DNA of 62,048 nt from Acidovorax sp. (GTDB taxonomy: Bacteria; Pseudomonadota; Gammaproteobacteria; Burkholderiales; Burkholderiaceae_C), in contig JAUXZO010000179.1 in NCBI GenBank assembly GCA_030692685.1, positions 1 to 62,048 of the forward strand, written 5' to 3'. The notes beneath the pieces were generated by a model. That model saw only the letters and a program-made list of their open reading frames with translations. It did not search any database and had not been told where the DNA came from. Made by a program: the position numbers and the translations under genes. Every line of letters begins with the position of its first letter. The first letter of the stretch is position 1. Shown one piece after another: positions 53,201 to 60,819 of the stretch.

Positions 53201-54004
53201 TCAATGCTGCGGTGCAATTTTTGGCAAAAACTCCACTCCCGTGCGTTTGACTAACTCCTGATAGCTGATCGGCCGGCTCACCGTCTCTCCCTCGCGGTTC
53301 TCCTGCCAATGCGCCCAGGCTCTTTGCGTGGAAGCGTCATAGACCAGCTTGTACAGATAGGTCGGCACCTTTACCCCATTGGAACCAATGCGCGGCCCGT
53401 TGTCAGTGAAGACTGGTCCCGTGATCACAAACACATCCCCCTTGGCTCGGCGTGCGTAGTGCCGTGTGTCCTGCTCGATCTTGTTCCATGCGCCCCCGTT
53501 GTGCTGTGCATTCTGCGGAACCATGTTGGCCAAGCTGAAGCTCTGGGCCATGGCCGTCGGGGTGGGCATATCTCCCGCAGGCGCCATGTGACCTCTGCTG
53601 TAACCAGAGTTCTTGTAGTCCTCCAGTTCTGCCCGCTCACGGCTTGGAAGTCGCGCGTCCGAAAAGAAACGCTTGGCACGCTTCTCATCGGCATCTTCGA
53701 TGAGCTGCCGGTTCAAGCGCTGGGCCACATATACAGGGGTCTTGGTGGTACTCGAGTGCAGCACCGCAAACGCCTCATAGCAAAGCTCCCGCAACGGCGG
53801 CCGGGGTGTGACGGCCGGGGGCGTGCCGTTCGCAAAGAACTGCGGGCACTGCGCGAAGCTGGTGGGCTCGGGCGTGAGCAGGGCCGCACTATCGAATTGC
53901 GGAAATCTTGCCCAGGAAGAATTTGGGAGAGCTGTGCCAGCAAGGGTCAGCGCCAGCACGGCAGCCAGGCGAAACCCACCCGATCGAAAGAACAAACGAT
54001 TCAC
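53201..54004 (-). CDS. Secreted DNA/RNA non-specific endonuclease
   Basis: About 267 aa from a GTG at 54004, which gives a signal peptide (LAAVLALTLAGTALPNSSWA); a 16-residue longer frame from 54052 is less likely. The active-site motif is SRGHMAPAGDM (His general base), followed by QNAQHNGGAWNKIE with the metal-binding Asn, as in the Serratia nuclease family. It should degrade extracellular or periplasmic nucleic acid. Confidence 0.88.
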   Translation of the reverse strand: MNRLFFRSGGFRLAAVLALTLAGTALPNSSWARFPQFDSAALLTPEPTSFAQCPQFFANGTPPAVTPRPPLRELCYEAFAVLHSSTTKTPVYVAQRLNRQLIEDADEKRAKRFFSDARLPSRERAELEDYKNSGYSRGHMAPAGDMPTPTAMAQSFSLANMVPQNAQHNGGAWNKIEQDTRHYARRAKGDVFVITGPVFTDNGPRIGSNGVKVPTYLYKLVYDASTQRAWAHWQENREGETVSRPISYQELVKRTGVEFLPKIAPQH

Positions 54005-54052
54005 AAAAAGAGCTTCCAGCGAACAGAAATTGAATAAGCCCAATTGGAGCAT

Positions 54053-54372
54053 CCTTCACCGCCGAACCTCTCCCCGAATGCCCGCACGCCACAGGCGTTT
54101 ACGCTGCTCTGAGATCGCCATCTACGCACAAAACTGTGCTCTCATGCGAGCCTTGTTGTCCTAGACCGGCCTGCAGATTGATCGCAGAGAGCTTCCGCAG
54201 TCCCGGACAATAGGCCTAAATCTGGTCGGACAAGATCTCTGGACTAGACGGGCGCATTGCGTTGACGGGAGTTCAGACAGCCACACCATCATCCAGGGAT
54301 GCGGGGAGGGGGTCGTACGCTCAACGGCGACATCCTCATGTACTGTGGACCAGGTCCTGTCCGAGTCGAGAG
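54053..54372. other. Intergenic region left of the IS3 element
   Basis: A 320-base stretch between the nuclease gene and the insertion sequence. No frame with a ribosome-binding site or recognisable product is seen, and it does not obviously contain the missing end of the gene interrupted on the right side of the element. Confidence 0.4.
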
Positions 54373-54411
54373 TGAACCGCCCCGGGAATCGTGGAGGCCG
54401 GTTGGTTTAAG

Positions 54412-55263
54412 TCAGGCCGCCACCATGGAGGGCTGACTGGCGAGTTGCCGGTAGTAGTTTGCCTCAGCCTCTGCCGGCGGGATGTATCCGATGGGTCCGA
54501 GCAGCCTGTGATGGTTGAACCAGGACACCCATTCCAACGTTGCCAGCTCCACCGATTCACGGGTTGGCCAGGACCGTCGGTGGATCACCTCGGCTTTGTA
54601 CAACCCGTTGTTCGTCTCGGCTAAGGCGTTGTCATAGCTGTCGCCCTTGCTGCCCACCGAGGGCTCGATGCCTGCCTCTGACAGCCGTTCGCTGTAGCGG
54701 ATGCTGACGTATTGCGACCCCCTGTCGGAATGATGAATCAATTCCCCATCACGCTCGGGTTGCCGGGCATACAGCGCCTGCTCCAGGGCATCCAGAACAA
54801 AGTCGGTGTGCATGGAGTTGCTGACCCGCCAGCCCACAATGCGCCGGGCGTACACGTCGATCACGAAGGCCACGTACAGCCAGCCCTGCCAGGTCGAGAC
54901 GTAGGTGAAGTCCGAGACCCACAGCTGGTTGGGCCGCTCGGCCTTGAACTGTCTGTTGACCCGATCCAGCGGGCACGGTGCTTTCATGTCGCTGATGGTG
55001 GTGCGAACCACCTTGCCACGGCGCACGCCCTGCAATCCCAGGCGCTTCATCAAGCGCTCGACCGTGCAGCGGGCAATGGACAGCCCTTCGCGGTTCATCT
55101 GTTTCCAGATCTTGTCGGCACCATAGACCCGCATGTTGGCCTGCCAAACGCGCTCAATATGCGCCACCAGGGTGTCATCACGTTGGGCGCGCGGACAGCG
55201 CAGCCGTGGATTGCGTTGACGGGCGGCATGACGCCAATAGCCTGACGGGGCGATCTGCAGCAC
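54412..55263 (-). CDS. IS3-family transposase OrfB (integrase core), 5' part cut off by TAG
   Basis: A 283-aa open part with HTH_21 (ERVWQANMRVYGADKIWKQMNREG) and the rve DDE core: D in VSDFTYVST, D in FVIDVYARRIVGW and E in ALAETNNGLYKAEVIH. The in-frame upstream sequence reads FIDQHRQAYGV-stop-SICKVLQIAPSGYW; the TAG at 55276-55278 replaces what is normally a Glu codon. The OrfAB fusion made by frameshifting could therefore not be completed without readthrough. Confidence 0.88.
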   Translation of the reverse strand: MLQIAPSGYWRHAARQRNPRLRCPRAQRDDTLVAHIERVWQANMRVYGADKIWKQMNREGLSIARCTVERLMKRLGLQGVRRGKVVRTTISDMKAPCPLDRVNRQFKAERPNQLWVSDFTYVSTWQGWLYVAFVIDVYARRIVGWRVSNSMHTDFVLDALEQALYARQPERDGELIHHSDRGSQYVSIRYSERLSEAGIEPSVGSKGDSYDNALAETNNGLYKAEVIHRRSWPTRESVELATLEWVSWFNHHRLLGPIGYIPPAEAEANYYRQLASQPSMVAA

Positions 55264-55316
55264 CTTGCAGATCGACTAGACCCCGTAGGCCTGTCGATGC
55301 TGATCGATGAAGCCCC

Positions 55317-55643
55317 TCAGGACTTCAGACGGCGGTCGAGCTCCGCCTGGGCGAAAAACGCGCTGGCCAGCTTCAAGATCTCGTTGGCCTTGCGCAGCTC
55401 TTTGACCTCGCGCTCCAGCGCCTTCATCTGTTCACGCTCGGAGGTGGTGATGCCGTCGCGCACGCCGGTATCGATCTGATCTCGCTTGACCCATTCGTTG
55501 AGGGTCTGGGGCACGCAGCCAATCTTGGGTGCGATGGATTCGATGGCCGCCCACAGCGAGGGGTACTCGCCTCGGTGCTCACGCACCATGCGAACAGCGC
55601 GTTCGCGGACCTCGGGTGAAAACTGGTTCGACTTCTTGCTCAT
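55317..55643 (-). CDS. IS3-family transposase OrfA
   Basis: A 108-aa protein: [19 protein letters not shown], an HTH with [17 protein letters not shown] and a leucine-zipper region ([29 protein letters not shown]) ending where IS3 elements shift frame. It belongs to a different IS3 subgroup from the remnant at 4.9 kb, judging by its N-terminus. Confidence 0.88.
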   Translation of the reverse strand: MSKKSNQFSPEVRERAVRMVREHRGEYPSLWAAIESIAPKIGCVPQTLNEWVKRDQIDTGVRDGITTSEREQMKALEREVKELRKANEILKLASAFFAQAELDRRLKS

Positions 55644-55693
55644 AGCTCAATCCTCTCAGAGAAAAGAGCCTCCTCAAAACCCGGGGCGGTTCA

Positions 55694-56015
55694 CTCTGGC
55701 CGCAGCACCAAAGGCCGCTAAGCCATCTGCTGCATGCACCTCAATGTCGAAGAACTCACCGCTCGCATGCGCGCCCAGCACGCGGAATTTCTTATTTTGT
55801 GCGTGCGGCAGTTCGCCGGGGGTGTCCACCTGCGTGAGCCCCATGCGCTCGGAGAGCTCGTCGCACATATCGCCGGGATCAGCCAGCGCATAGCGCGCCA
55901 TGAGCTTGGGGATGTCGTCGAGAAGGATGTGACCATCCTTAATCTGCATGGATAGCCATTTGGCGATCGTTTGCTCGTCAAGCAATTCATCGCATTTGGC
56001 GTTGGTGTTGTTCAT
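55694..56015 (-). CDS. Small hypothetical protein, 3' end interrupted by the IS3 element
   Basis: From ATG 56015 (AGGAGATAGTA precedes it) the product begins MNNTNAKCDELLDEQTIAKWL and continues through a soluble acidic region to FFDIEVHAADGLAAFGAAA, where the insertion sequence begins; the frame then reads a few IS-encoded residues to a stop at 55674. No family is recognised. It carries leader A, which relates it to the neighbouring accessory genes. Confidence 0.6.
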
Positions 56016-56080
56016 TACTATCTCCTGAAAGAAGATAGGCATCGACACCCGAGGGCGTCTGGTGCCCATCGGGGTTGAAA
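56016..56080 (-). promoter_or_regulatory. Structured leader A
   Basis: Minus-strand mRNA leader starting TTTCAACCCCGATGGGCACC. It can form a weak hairpin (GGCACC with GGTGTC) followed by a pyrimidine-rich TATCTTCTTTC and the ribosome-binding site. It shares the CAACCC-GGG opening with leaders B and C. Confidence 0.5.
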
Positions 56081-56256
56081 TGTGGCTTGCGCCGTTAGAT
56101 GCTGTTTTGCTCCAGGAGGAGCTCGGTCAGCGGCCGAATCGACCAGCGACATTACGTCGATGGGTTGAATGCTTTGCAAAGCCAATTTGCATAGATGAAT
56201 GGCTTTGGAAAGCCCTCTTACCCAAACGGGCAAGAGGAACCTTCACGTAAGGAAAA

Positions 56257-56379
56257 TCAGAGGAGAAAGTAGTTCACGTTGGTGACTGCTCCAATGGCGA
56301 AGACAACAACGAAAACGATGTCAGCCATTGATTCTTCGGATTCCCAGAATGCTCTGAGGTGAGTTTGGACGTGGCTCAT
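56257..56379 (-). CDS. 40-aa membrane peptide
   Basis: The ORF begins MSHVQTHLRAFWESEESMADI and ends with a hydrophobic helix (IVFVVVFAIGAVTNVNYFLL). The ribosome-binding site is weak (GAAAG), but the ORF is the only one that follows leader D, in the same relation as the other leader/gene pairs. No family is recognised; an inner-membrane location is inferred. Confidence 0.5.
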   Translation of the reverse strand: MSHVQTHLRAFWESEESMADIVFVVVFAIGAVTNVNYFLL

Positions 56380-56440
56380 GTGGTTCTTTCGAGTGGATGA
56401 GCCCCCTCCATCGAGGCTCCCCGATGGGTGGTTTCAAAAT
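56380..56440 (-). promoter_or_regulatory. Structured leader D with alternative hairpins
   Basis: The leader starts TTTTGAAACCACCC. Two mutually exclusive stems are possible: CCATCG with CGATGG, or GAGCC with GGCTC. The second would sit just upstream of the start of the 40-aa peptide. Confidence 0.5.
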
Positions 56441-56465
56441 CGTCCAGCCAGCAGGCCGGAAGGTG

Positions 56466-56951
56466 CTATGCGGTCACAGCAAGCGATTTGGTAGTGGCCG
56501 TAGATGCGGATGCAGCTTCGACTTTGCTTGCCAGGGCTTCGCTGCTGATGTCGATGCGATCCCTGAATTCCCAGAACTGATCGCCCTTACGGGCAAAGAT
56601 GCTGGTGACATTTCCACAGTACAGCTCCGAAAGCCGGAAGCTTTCAATGCCCCGGTAGGTGCCCCAGCGAACTGGGGGTAGGCAATTGAGCGCTTCGTCG
56701 TAGCGTTCGGCCGTGATTGGCTTCGGATCCGTGATGTAGCTGTTGTCCTGGAGGGCAGCGAACGCTTCATGGTCGATGACTTGAATGTCGGCTCCCGTGT
56801 CCAAAGCAAGCTCATCAAGGGTCTTGCCGCTGTAGAGCCCGTAGGTCTTGCCATCATCGTGAACACGCAGCACGTCCACAAGCTGTGGATGAGGGTTCTA
56901 ATTGCTCGCAGGGATGTAGAACACCCGCTTGCCTTTTTCCTGAATAGCCAT
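56466..56951 (-). pseudogene. DUF1419-like accessory gene split by an amber codon
   Basis: ATG 56951 with an excellent AGGAGAAAACC site reads MAIQEKGKRVFYIPASN and then TAG at 56898-56900. The same frame continues NPHPQLVDVLRVHDDGKTYG for another 143 codons, including GADIQVIDHEAF and EALNCLPPVRWGTYRG, and ends at 56466. The later part resembles DUF1419-type proteins from plasmids. A GTG at 56879 is the first restart possibility. Either a CAG-to-TAG mutation or readthrough is implied. Confidence 0.6.
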
Positions 56952-57024
56952 GGTTTTCTCCTGTGTGAAAAATCCGGGGCGCATCTCCCACATGGGGAGG
57001 TTGTCCCCGGTGGGTTGGAATTTC
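56952..57024 (-). promoter_or_regulatory. Structured leader B with terminator-like hairpin
   Basis: The leader starts TTCCAACCCACCGGGG. The hairpin at 56974-57010 has outer arms CCGGGG/CCCCGG and inner arms CTCCC/GGGAG, directly followed by ATTTTTC, then the ribosome-binding site and start of the amber-split gene. This is the form of an intrinsic attenuator. Confidence 0.65.
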
Positions 57025-57113
57025 CAAGCCGTGCGGCCTGGAGGTTGATTGCTGTCTTGCGGTAAGGCGCTGCCAGTTACCGTGTCAGTCCTCTGGCTTT
57101 TCGCCAAGACAAC

Positions 57114-57665
57114 CTAGCTGTAGAAGCAGTGCGGACAAACAGGCCTGTACCTGCTGTCACCACCAATCTCCAGCACAGCGCCCTCGCGCACGGGGGAACC
57201 CCGGACATCAATGCGCTGATTGAGCGTTGCCTTAGCTCCACAGCGACATAGGGTGCTGATCTCATGCAAGGTATCCGCGAGCGCCAAAAGCGTTGCGGCG
57301 CCTTCAAACGGCTTTCCACGAAAGTCAGTGCGCAGACCAAAGCAGGAAACACGAATCCTGAGCCCTGATGTGAGGTTGGCATGAATCTGATGCACCTGCT
57401 CGGCGCGCAGGAACTGAGCCTCGTCGATAAACACTTCGTCGATGCCATTGAGCGGCAGGGATGAATCAAAGACAGTGGCATGTGTGAACAGTTGGGCTTC
57501 GCACTGTGGCCCCATCCTTGATGTCACCTTGCCAACGCCATACCGATCATCCAACGAGCTGGTGAGTACCAGTACACGCTTTCCGATGGAGATGAGGTTG
57601 TGTCTACGCTGCAGGAGCGCGGTACTCTTGCCGCCCTGCATGGTCGAGTAATAAAACTCAAGCAT
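57114..57665 (-). CDS. tdk: Thymidine kinase
   Basis: A 183-aa type II thymidine kinase from ATG 57665 (MLEFYYSTMQGGKST); a TTG at 57677 overlapping the upstream stop is also possible. Walker A is MQGGKST, the catalytic Glu lies in VFIDEAQFL, and two zinc-binding Cys pairs are present (LCRCGAKA and CPHCFYS). It phosphorylates thymidine for dTTP salvage. Placement in a block of small plasmid-like genes suggests horizontal acquisition. It follows the 57671 gene with almost no gap. Confidence 0.88.
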   Translation of the reverse strand: MLEFYYSTMQGGKSTALLQRRHNLISIGKRVLVLTSSLDDRYGVGKVTSRMGPQCEAQLFTHATVFDSSLPLNGIDEVFIDEAQFLRAEQVHQIHANLTSGLRIRVSCFGLRTDFRGKPFEGAATLLALADTLHEISTLCRCGAKATLNQRIDVRGSPVREGAVLEIGGDSRYRPVCPHCFYS

Positions 57666-57670
57666 GTTGT

Positions 57671-57898
57671 TCAGCAATACGCTGCCTCTTCATGATTTGC
57701 GCAGGCATCTTCCGGGTAATCCTCGTACAGGGGATCAGGATTCCATCCCTGGTCAGTCTCGATGAAGATCTGCCTTCCGCGTTCACGGTTGTGGGTGCAC
57801 GAGAAACTGCGGATACGGTTTGCGCGCAGCTCTTGCTCGGCGAACTTGTGTGCTTCGAGATACGCGGATGAGCGTTCTACGAAAGATTCTGTTGTCAT
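57671..57898 (-). CDS. Small acidic accessory protein
   Basis: A 75-aa soluble protein from ATG 57898, which has GGAG upstream (TATGGAGACCGC). It includes SAYLEAHKFAEQELRANRIRSF, then a Cys/His-containing centre and an acidic C-terminus (EDYPEDACANHEEAAYC). No family is recognised. It is preceded by leader C and is coupled to the thymidine kinase gene. Confidence 0.6.
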   Translation of the reverse strand: MTTESFVERSSAYLEAHKFAEQELRANRIRSFSCTHNRERGRQIFIETDQGWNPDPLYEDYPEDACANHEEAAYC

Positions 57899-57958
57899 GC
57901 GGTCTCCATAAAAAAGAGGCCACATGCCCAGGGGCATAGCGGCCCCGGTGGGTTGAAT
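57899..57958 (-). promoter_or_regulatory. Structured leader C with terminator-like hairpin
   Basis: The leader starts TTCAACCCACCGGGGCC. The hairpin at 57918-57944 pairs GGCC and ATGCCC with GGGCAT and GGCC, followed by TCTTTTTT and then the ribosome-binding site. This is an intrinsic-terminator structure placed before a gene, not after one. Confidence 0.7.
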
Positions 57959-58080
57959 TGCTCATGCGAGCTGTTGATGCTGATTGTTTGGATTCCCCAG
58001 CAGGGAACATTGAACAGTGAGGATAACCTCGCCGCTTCAAATCGACTTTCCACAGCGTCAACGCAAAAGTGGCGCTCTGG

Positions 58081-58114
58081 AAAGCCGACACCCGAAGGTG
58101 CTGGCTTTATTGTA
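58081..58114 (-). promoter_or_regulatory. Candidate promoter with +1 hairpin
   Basis: On the minus strand TACAAT (58109-58114) could be a -10 box; no clear -35 is seen. Immediately downstream, AAAGCC/GGCTTT and CACC/GGTG arms form a hairpin with a small loop (58081-58108). It lies upstream of leader C and could begin its transcript. Confidence 0.4.
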
Positions 58115-58184
58115 TCCAAGACGCCCATGCAAAGCGAGGGGGTCCAGGGTTTCATCGCAGGTTTAGGGCCGCGATGATTTCAAG

Positions 58185-58700
58185 TTACGAATTTTCTTGC
58201 TCTTGGAATACAACCGTGATGAACACGGGTCGTAGAAGGGCATCGCGTCGAATGGCCGACTGGTGGGGTGCGCACCATGCGGCGCGGCTCACTTCCACAG
58301 CATCCATCGGGATCCCCCATTCGGTGATGTAACGCCTGTTGCCATCGTTCCATGCGGGCAAGGCAAGCAGGCAACCGTCAACTTCGACCACGAAGCCGCC
58401 AAACGATGCATCCACGAGGGCAGTCCCCCGAGGTTTATCGCTCAACAGAGCATGTGCAGCGTCACGCCATCCTTCAAATATCGTCAGATCCAGTCCATTG
58501 AGGTCAGGATTCAAGTCTTGAAGGCTGGACTCAGCTGCTGCAATTCGAGCAGTGTCATTCGCTGCTCGCGCGATCTCCAAGCGCAGTGAGTACACCGCCC
58601 GTTGGAGGGTCTCGCTCTCCAGCCTGGCAACTGCCCATAAAGCACCGGCGCTATCCCGCCGTGCCGACTGCTCCCCCCTCGACAAAGCGCCGCAACACAT
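58185..58700 (-). CDS. Hypothetical protein, possibly with an altered N-terminus
   Basis: A 171-aa frame. From about residue 28 the sequence is protein-like (LESETLQRAVYSLRLEIARAAND) and later DASFGGFVVEVDGCLLALPAWNDGN. The first 25 residues overlap a DUF3141 remnant and may not be native. No family is recognised. It precedes the small-gene block but has no leader of the A-D type. Confidence 0.5.
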   Translation of the reverse strand: MCCGALSRGEQSARRDSAGALWAVARLESETLQRAVYSLRLEIARAANDTARIAAAESSLQDLNPDLNGLDLTIFEGWRDAAHALLSDKPRGTALVDASFGGFVVEVDGCLLALPAWNDGNRRYITEWGIPMDAVEVSRAAWCAPHQSAIRRDALLRPVFITVVFQEQENS

Positions 58701-58951
58701 ACAGTACGTCGGCTAGAGTCTGATTCGGACATTGACAGCAGAAAAAACACGACCAAATAGGTTTCGTGGGGTTCATGCAGGGACATGCCCACTTCGGAGT
58801 CGTGCTTGAAGCCGCCAGCCCCCGGGCCGTGTCCGGCACGGGGACCGACGATGACCGCCGCAGGCTTGCTGACGTCCACGCAATCCAAGGCGTCGTCTTC
58901 TCGCAGAGGGTGATGGAAAGCAGCGCGTAGTTTGCCGGCCGCTCAAACAGC
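58651..58951 (-). pseudogene. DUF3141 gene fragment with two frameshifts
   Basis: Reading across frames gives FERPANYALLSITL, then VIVGPRAGHGPGAGGFKHDSEVG and YLVVFF, then NQTLADVLYVLRRFVE. This order and the GHGPG motif match DUF3141 proteins (related to polyhydroxyalkanoate metabolism). Only about 100 of several hundred residues remain, in two frames. Confidence 0.65.
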
Positions 58952-59047
58952 CCGGAATCGAGAATCATCCGCCGGCAGCATGCTACTCACGCCCTCGGCG
59001 CTCAGGTTGGACACCATCTTTGCGACTGCGACAGTGCTGGTCTTCAT
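58943..59047 (-). CDS. 34-residue ORF coupled to the methyltransferase gene
   Basis: MKTSTVAVAKMVSNLSAEGV and 14 more residues. It overlaps the stop of the preceding gene (ATGA), so coupled translation is possible. It runs into the DUF3141 remnant and is probably the surviving N-terminus of a lost gene. Confidence 0.35.
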   Translation of the reverse strand: MKTSTVAVAKMVSNLSAEGVSSMLPADDSRFRAV

Positions 59048-59694
59048 GTGGCAGCCCCTTTTTTACCGAAAAAGGGAATGAACCGCGGAGTGCGCGCTGC
59101 GTAGGCCTCATAGACCGCTCCGAAGCGCTTTCGCATCTCGGTTTCTTCCGTGACTGCCAGCCGTCCATACATCACCAGGAGGATCGGAAACATCGCCAGG
59201 GTGAGCAGCGTCGGCCATTGCAGCAGGAAACCCAGCAGGATCAGGACGAAAGCCACATACTGCGGATGGCGGAGGCGGGCATAGGGGCCCGTGGTCGCCA
59301 GCGTATCGTGGCGTTGCGCGTGATACAGCACATTCCATGCGGTGGACAACAGGTAGAAGCCGTAGCCCAGGAATACGTAGCTGGCAATATGAAGCGGGCC
59401 GAAATGAGCGTCGCCCTTTTCGCCAAGGAGGGTCGACCACAGGTGACCGGAGTTGTGCGAGAGCAGGTCGAGGCCGGGGTACCTTGTCTGTAGCCATCCG
59501 GACAAGACATAGAGCGTCAGAGGAAAACCGTACATCTCGACGAAGAGAGCCACGATGAACGCGGCGAAAGCGCCGAAAGTTCGCCAGTCGCGCGCGGTCT
59601 GTGGTTTGAAGAAACTGAACGCGAACATGAGAAAGATCGCCGAGTTCAGGACGACCAGTGTCCAGAGGCCGTAGGCCGACGTATCGTGGGTCAT
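59044..59694 (-). CDS. Isoprenylcysteine carboxyl methyltransferase-like membrane protein
   Basis: A 216-aa protein with about five helices and the ICMT-type SAM-binding region LRHPQYVAFVLILLGFLLQWPTL, then EETEMRKRFGAVYEAYAARTPRFIPF at the end. Bacterial members methylate small molecules or are of unknown substrate. It overlaps the DUF2933 gene by 4 bases and belongs to a copper-associated set. Confidence 0.8.
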   Translation of the reverse strand: MTHDTSAYGLWTLVVLNSAIFLMFAFSFFKPQTARDWRTFGAFAAFIVALFVEMYGFPLTLYVLSGWLQTRYPGLDLLSHNSGHLWSTLLGEKGDAHFGPLHIASYVFLGYGFYLLSTAWNVLYHAQRHDTLATTGPYARLRHPQYVAFVLILLGFLLQWPTLLTLAMFPILLVMYGRLAVTEETEMRKRFGAVYEAYAARTPRFIPFFGKKGAAT

Positions 59695-59975
59695 GGTTGC
59701 TCTCCCGTTGTGGAGGTTGGCCTTGCGGGGGTGGCTTTGGTGTCTTGATGACCCGCATGACCGCCACCGTGGGAATCGTGTCCGTTATGCATAAACACAT
59801 GCATCAGGGGGCACGCGAGGAGCAGGAGCAGGGGCAGCGCGCCAATGAAGTGCGCACGGTGCTCACTGAGCAGGAAATATGCTGCGATGGCGCCCATCAC
59901 AACGAGTCCGAGGACGTAGCGCGTGCGAAAAAAGTTAGGCGCTTGTGCCTTCGGTGGGGAATGGTGTTCAGTCAT
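59691..59975 (-). CDS. DUF2933 small membrane protein
   Basis: A 94-aa protein from ATG 59975: one or two helices (RYVLGLVVMGAIAAYFLL and ALPLLLLLACPLMHVFM), then a His/Gly-rich tail (HNGHDSHGGGHAGHQD). This is the DUF2933 pattern seen in copper-resistance clusters. It overlaps the methyltransferase-like gene by 4 bases. Confidence 0.8.
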   Translation of the reverse strand: MTEHHSPPKAQAPNFFRTRYVLGLVVMGAIAAYFLLSEHRAHFIGALPLLLLLACPLMHVFMHNGHDSHGGGHAGHQDTKATPARPTSTTGEQP

Positions 59976-59998
59976 CTTTTTCTCCGAAAGGTTTACGG

Positions 59999-60259
59999 TC
60001 AACGCTCCAGCCGGTTGTGCAGCCAGCTGAAGAACATCCCGGCAAGCAGCGCCCACGTGCTCAGCACGAGCAACGCCTTAAAAAACCCGAATACGCTGAA
60101 GGGTCGGGGACTCACCATGGCAGTGAAGTCCATACCGTGGAACAAGTTGTTCATCAGATCCAGGAAGGTCGCTGGAACGAGGATCCACGCCACAGTACAC
60201 AGGACATAGAAACCGCCTACCGTTGCGGCCAGGGCAACGCCGGTGCGCAGAGGTCTCAT
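59999..60259 (-). CDS. DUF5676 membrane protein
   Basis: An 86-aa protein with two helices (VALAATVGGFYVLCTVAWILV and FGFFKALLVLSTWALLAGMFFSWL) linked by NNLFHGMDFTAM. It fits DUF5676, a small membrane family encoded beside copper genes. It lies 10 bases after the Met-rich gene and 23 before DUF2933, so one operon is likely. Confidence 0.78.
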   Translation of the reverse strand: MRPLRTGVALAATVGGFYVLCTVAWILVPATFLDLMNNLFHGMDFTAMVSPRPFSVFGFFKALLVLSTWALLAGMFFSWLHNRLER

Positions 60260-60269
60260 GGCGTTCTCC

Positions 60270-60704
60270 TTATTTCGCGGGCACAGGCGGCAACAGATCC
60301 ATCATCATCTGCATGGAAGCGCCCATCATTTCCATGCGCTTTTCCATCATTTGATGGTGCGTGGACATGTCGCCCTTCATGGACTTCATGCCCCCCGCCG
60401 GCATCCCATTCATCATGGTCATGCCTTCCTGCATCGTCTTCATGTGCTCTGCCATTAGGGCGCTGCGCTCTTCTGGCGTCTTCGCGGCCATCATCTTTTC
60501 GTGCATGTCACGCATCGCTTTGGTCTGGGCATCCATTTGTGCCATGTTCGGTCCGGGCTTAACGGGTGCCTGTTTAGATGTGGGTGCGGGGGCGCCTCCG
60601 GCGGGATGATGACCGGTGTGCGGGTCGGTCGGAGCCGCCGCCCACGCTGACGTGCCAAGGGTAGAAACTGCAAATGCGAGAGAAAGAAGGTGAACTCGGT
60701 TCAT
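60270..60704 (-). CDS. Met-rich exported copper-binding protein
   Basis: A 144-aa protein from ATG 60704 with a signal peptide (cleavage at AWA-AAP). The mature part starts with HTGHHPAGG and then has about 25 Met in a helical region (MMAAKTPEERSALMAEHMKTMQEG, then MMEKRMEMMGASMQ). Periplasmic Cu(I)/Ag(I) buffering is inferred from composition and cluster context. Confidence 0.75.
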   Translation of the reverse strand: MNRVHLLSLAFAVSTLGTSAWAAAPTDPHTGHHPAGGAPAPTSKQAPVKPGPNMAQMDAQTKAMRDMHEKMMAAKTPEERSALMAEHMKTMQEGMTMMNGMPAGGMKSMKGDMSTHHQMMEKRMEMMGASMQMMMDLLPPVPAK

Positions 60705-60819
60705 GTGGGACTCCAGTGTGTAATAGGTGAAAGCGGGGCGCACTACCATGCTTCTCGGTCCTGCCCCGGGAACCGAAGATCAAACGCCGCAACGAGACTG
60801 CGGTCGAGCTAGCAGGAGG

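Larger units (their letters stand above)
54373..55693 (-). mobile_element. IS3-family insertion sequence, complete ends, orfB interrupted by an amber codon
   Basis: Bounded by inverted repeats: TGAACCGCCCCGGGAATCG at 54373 and the complementary end at 55693 (CCGGGGCGGTTCA), with identity extending to AGAG/CTCT outside. It contains orfA and orfB in the usual -1 relation. The right end interrupts a small gene. No direct target duplication is visible, so a flanking rearrangement probably followed insertion. Confidence 0.88.

Noticed and set aside
54366..55700. Target-site duplication for the IS3 element
   Set aside because: Bases outside the ends are inverted (AGAG/CTCT), not directly repeated.
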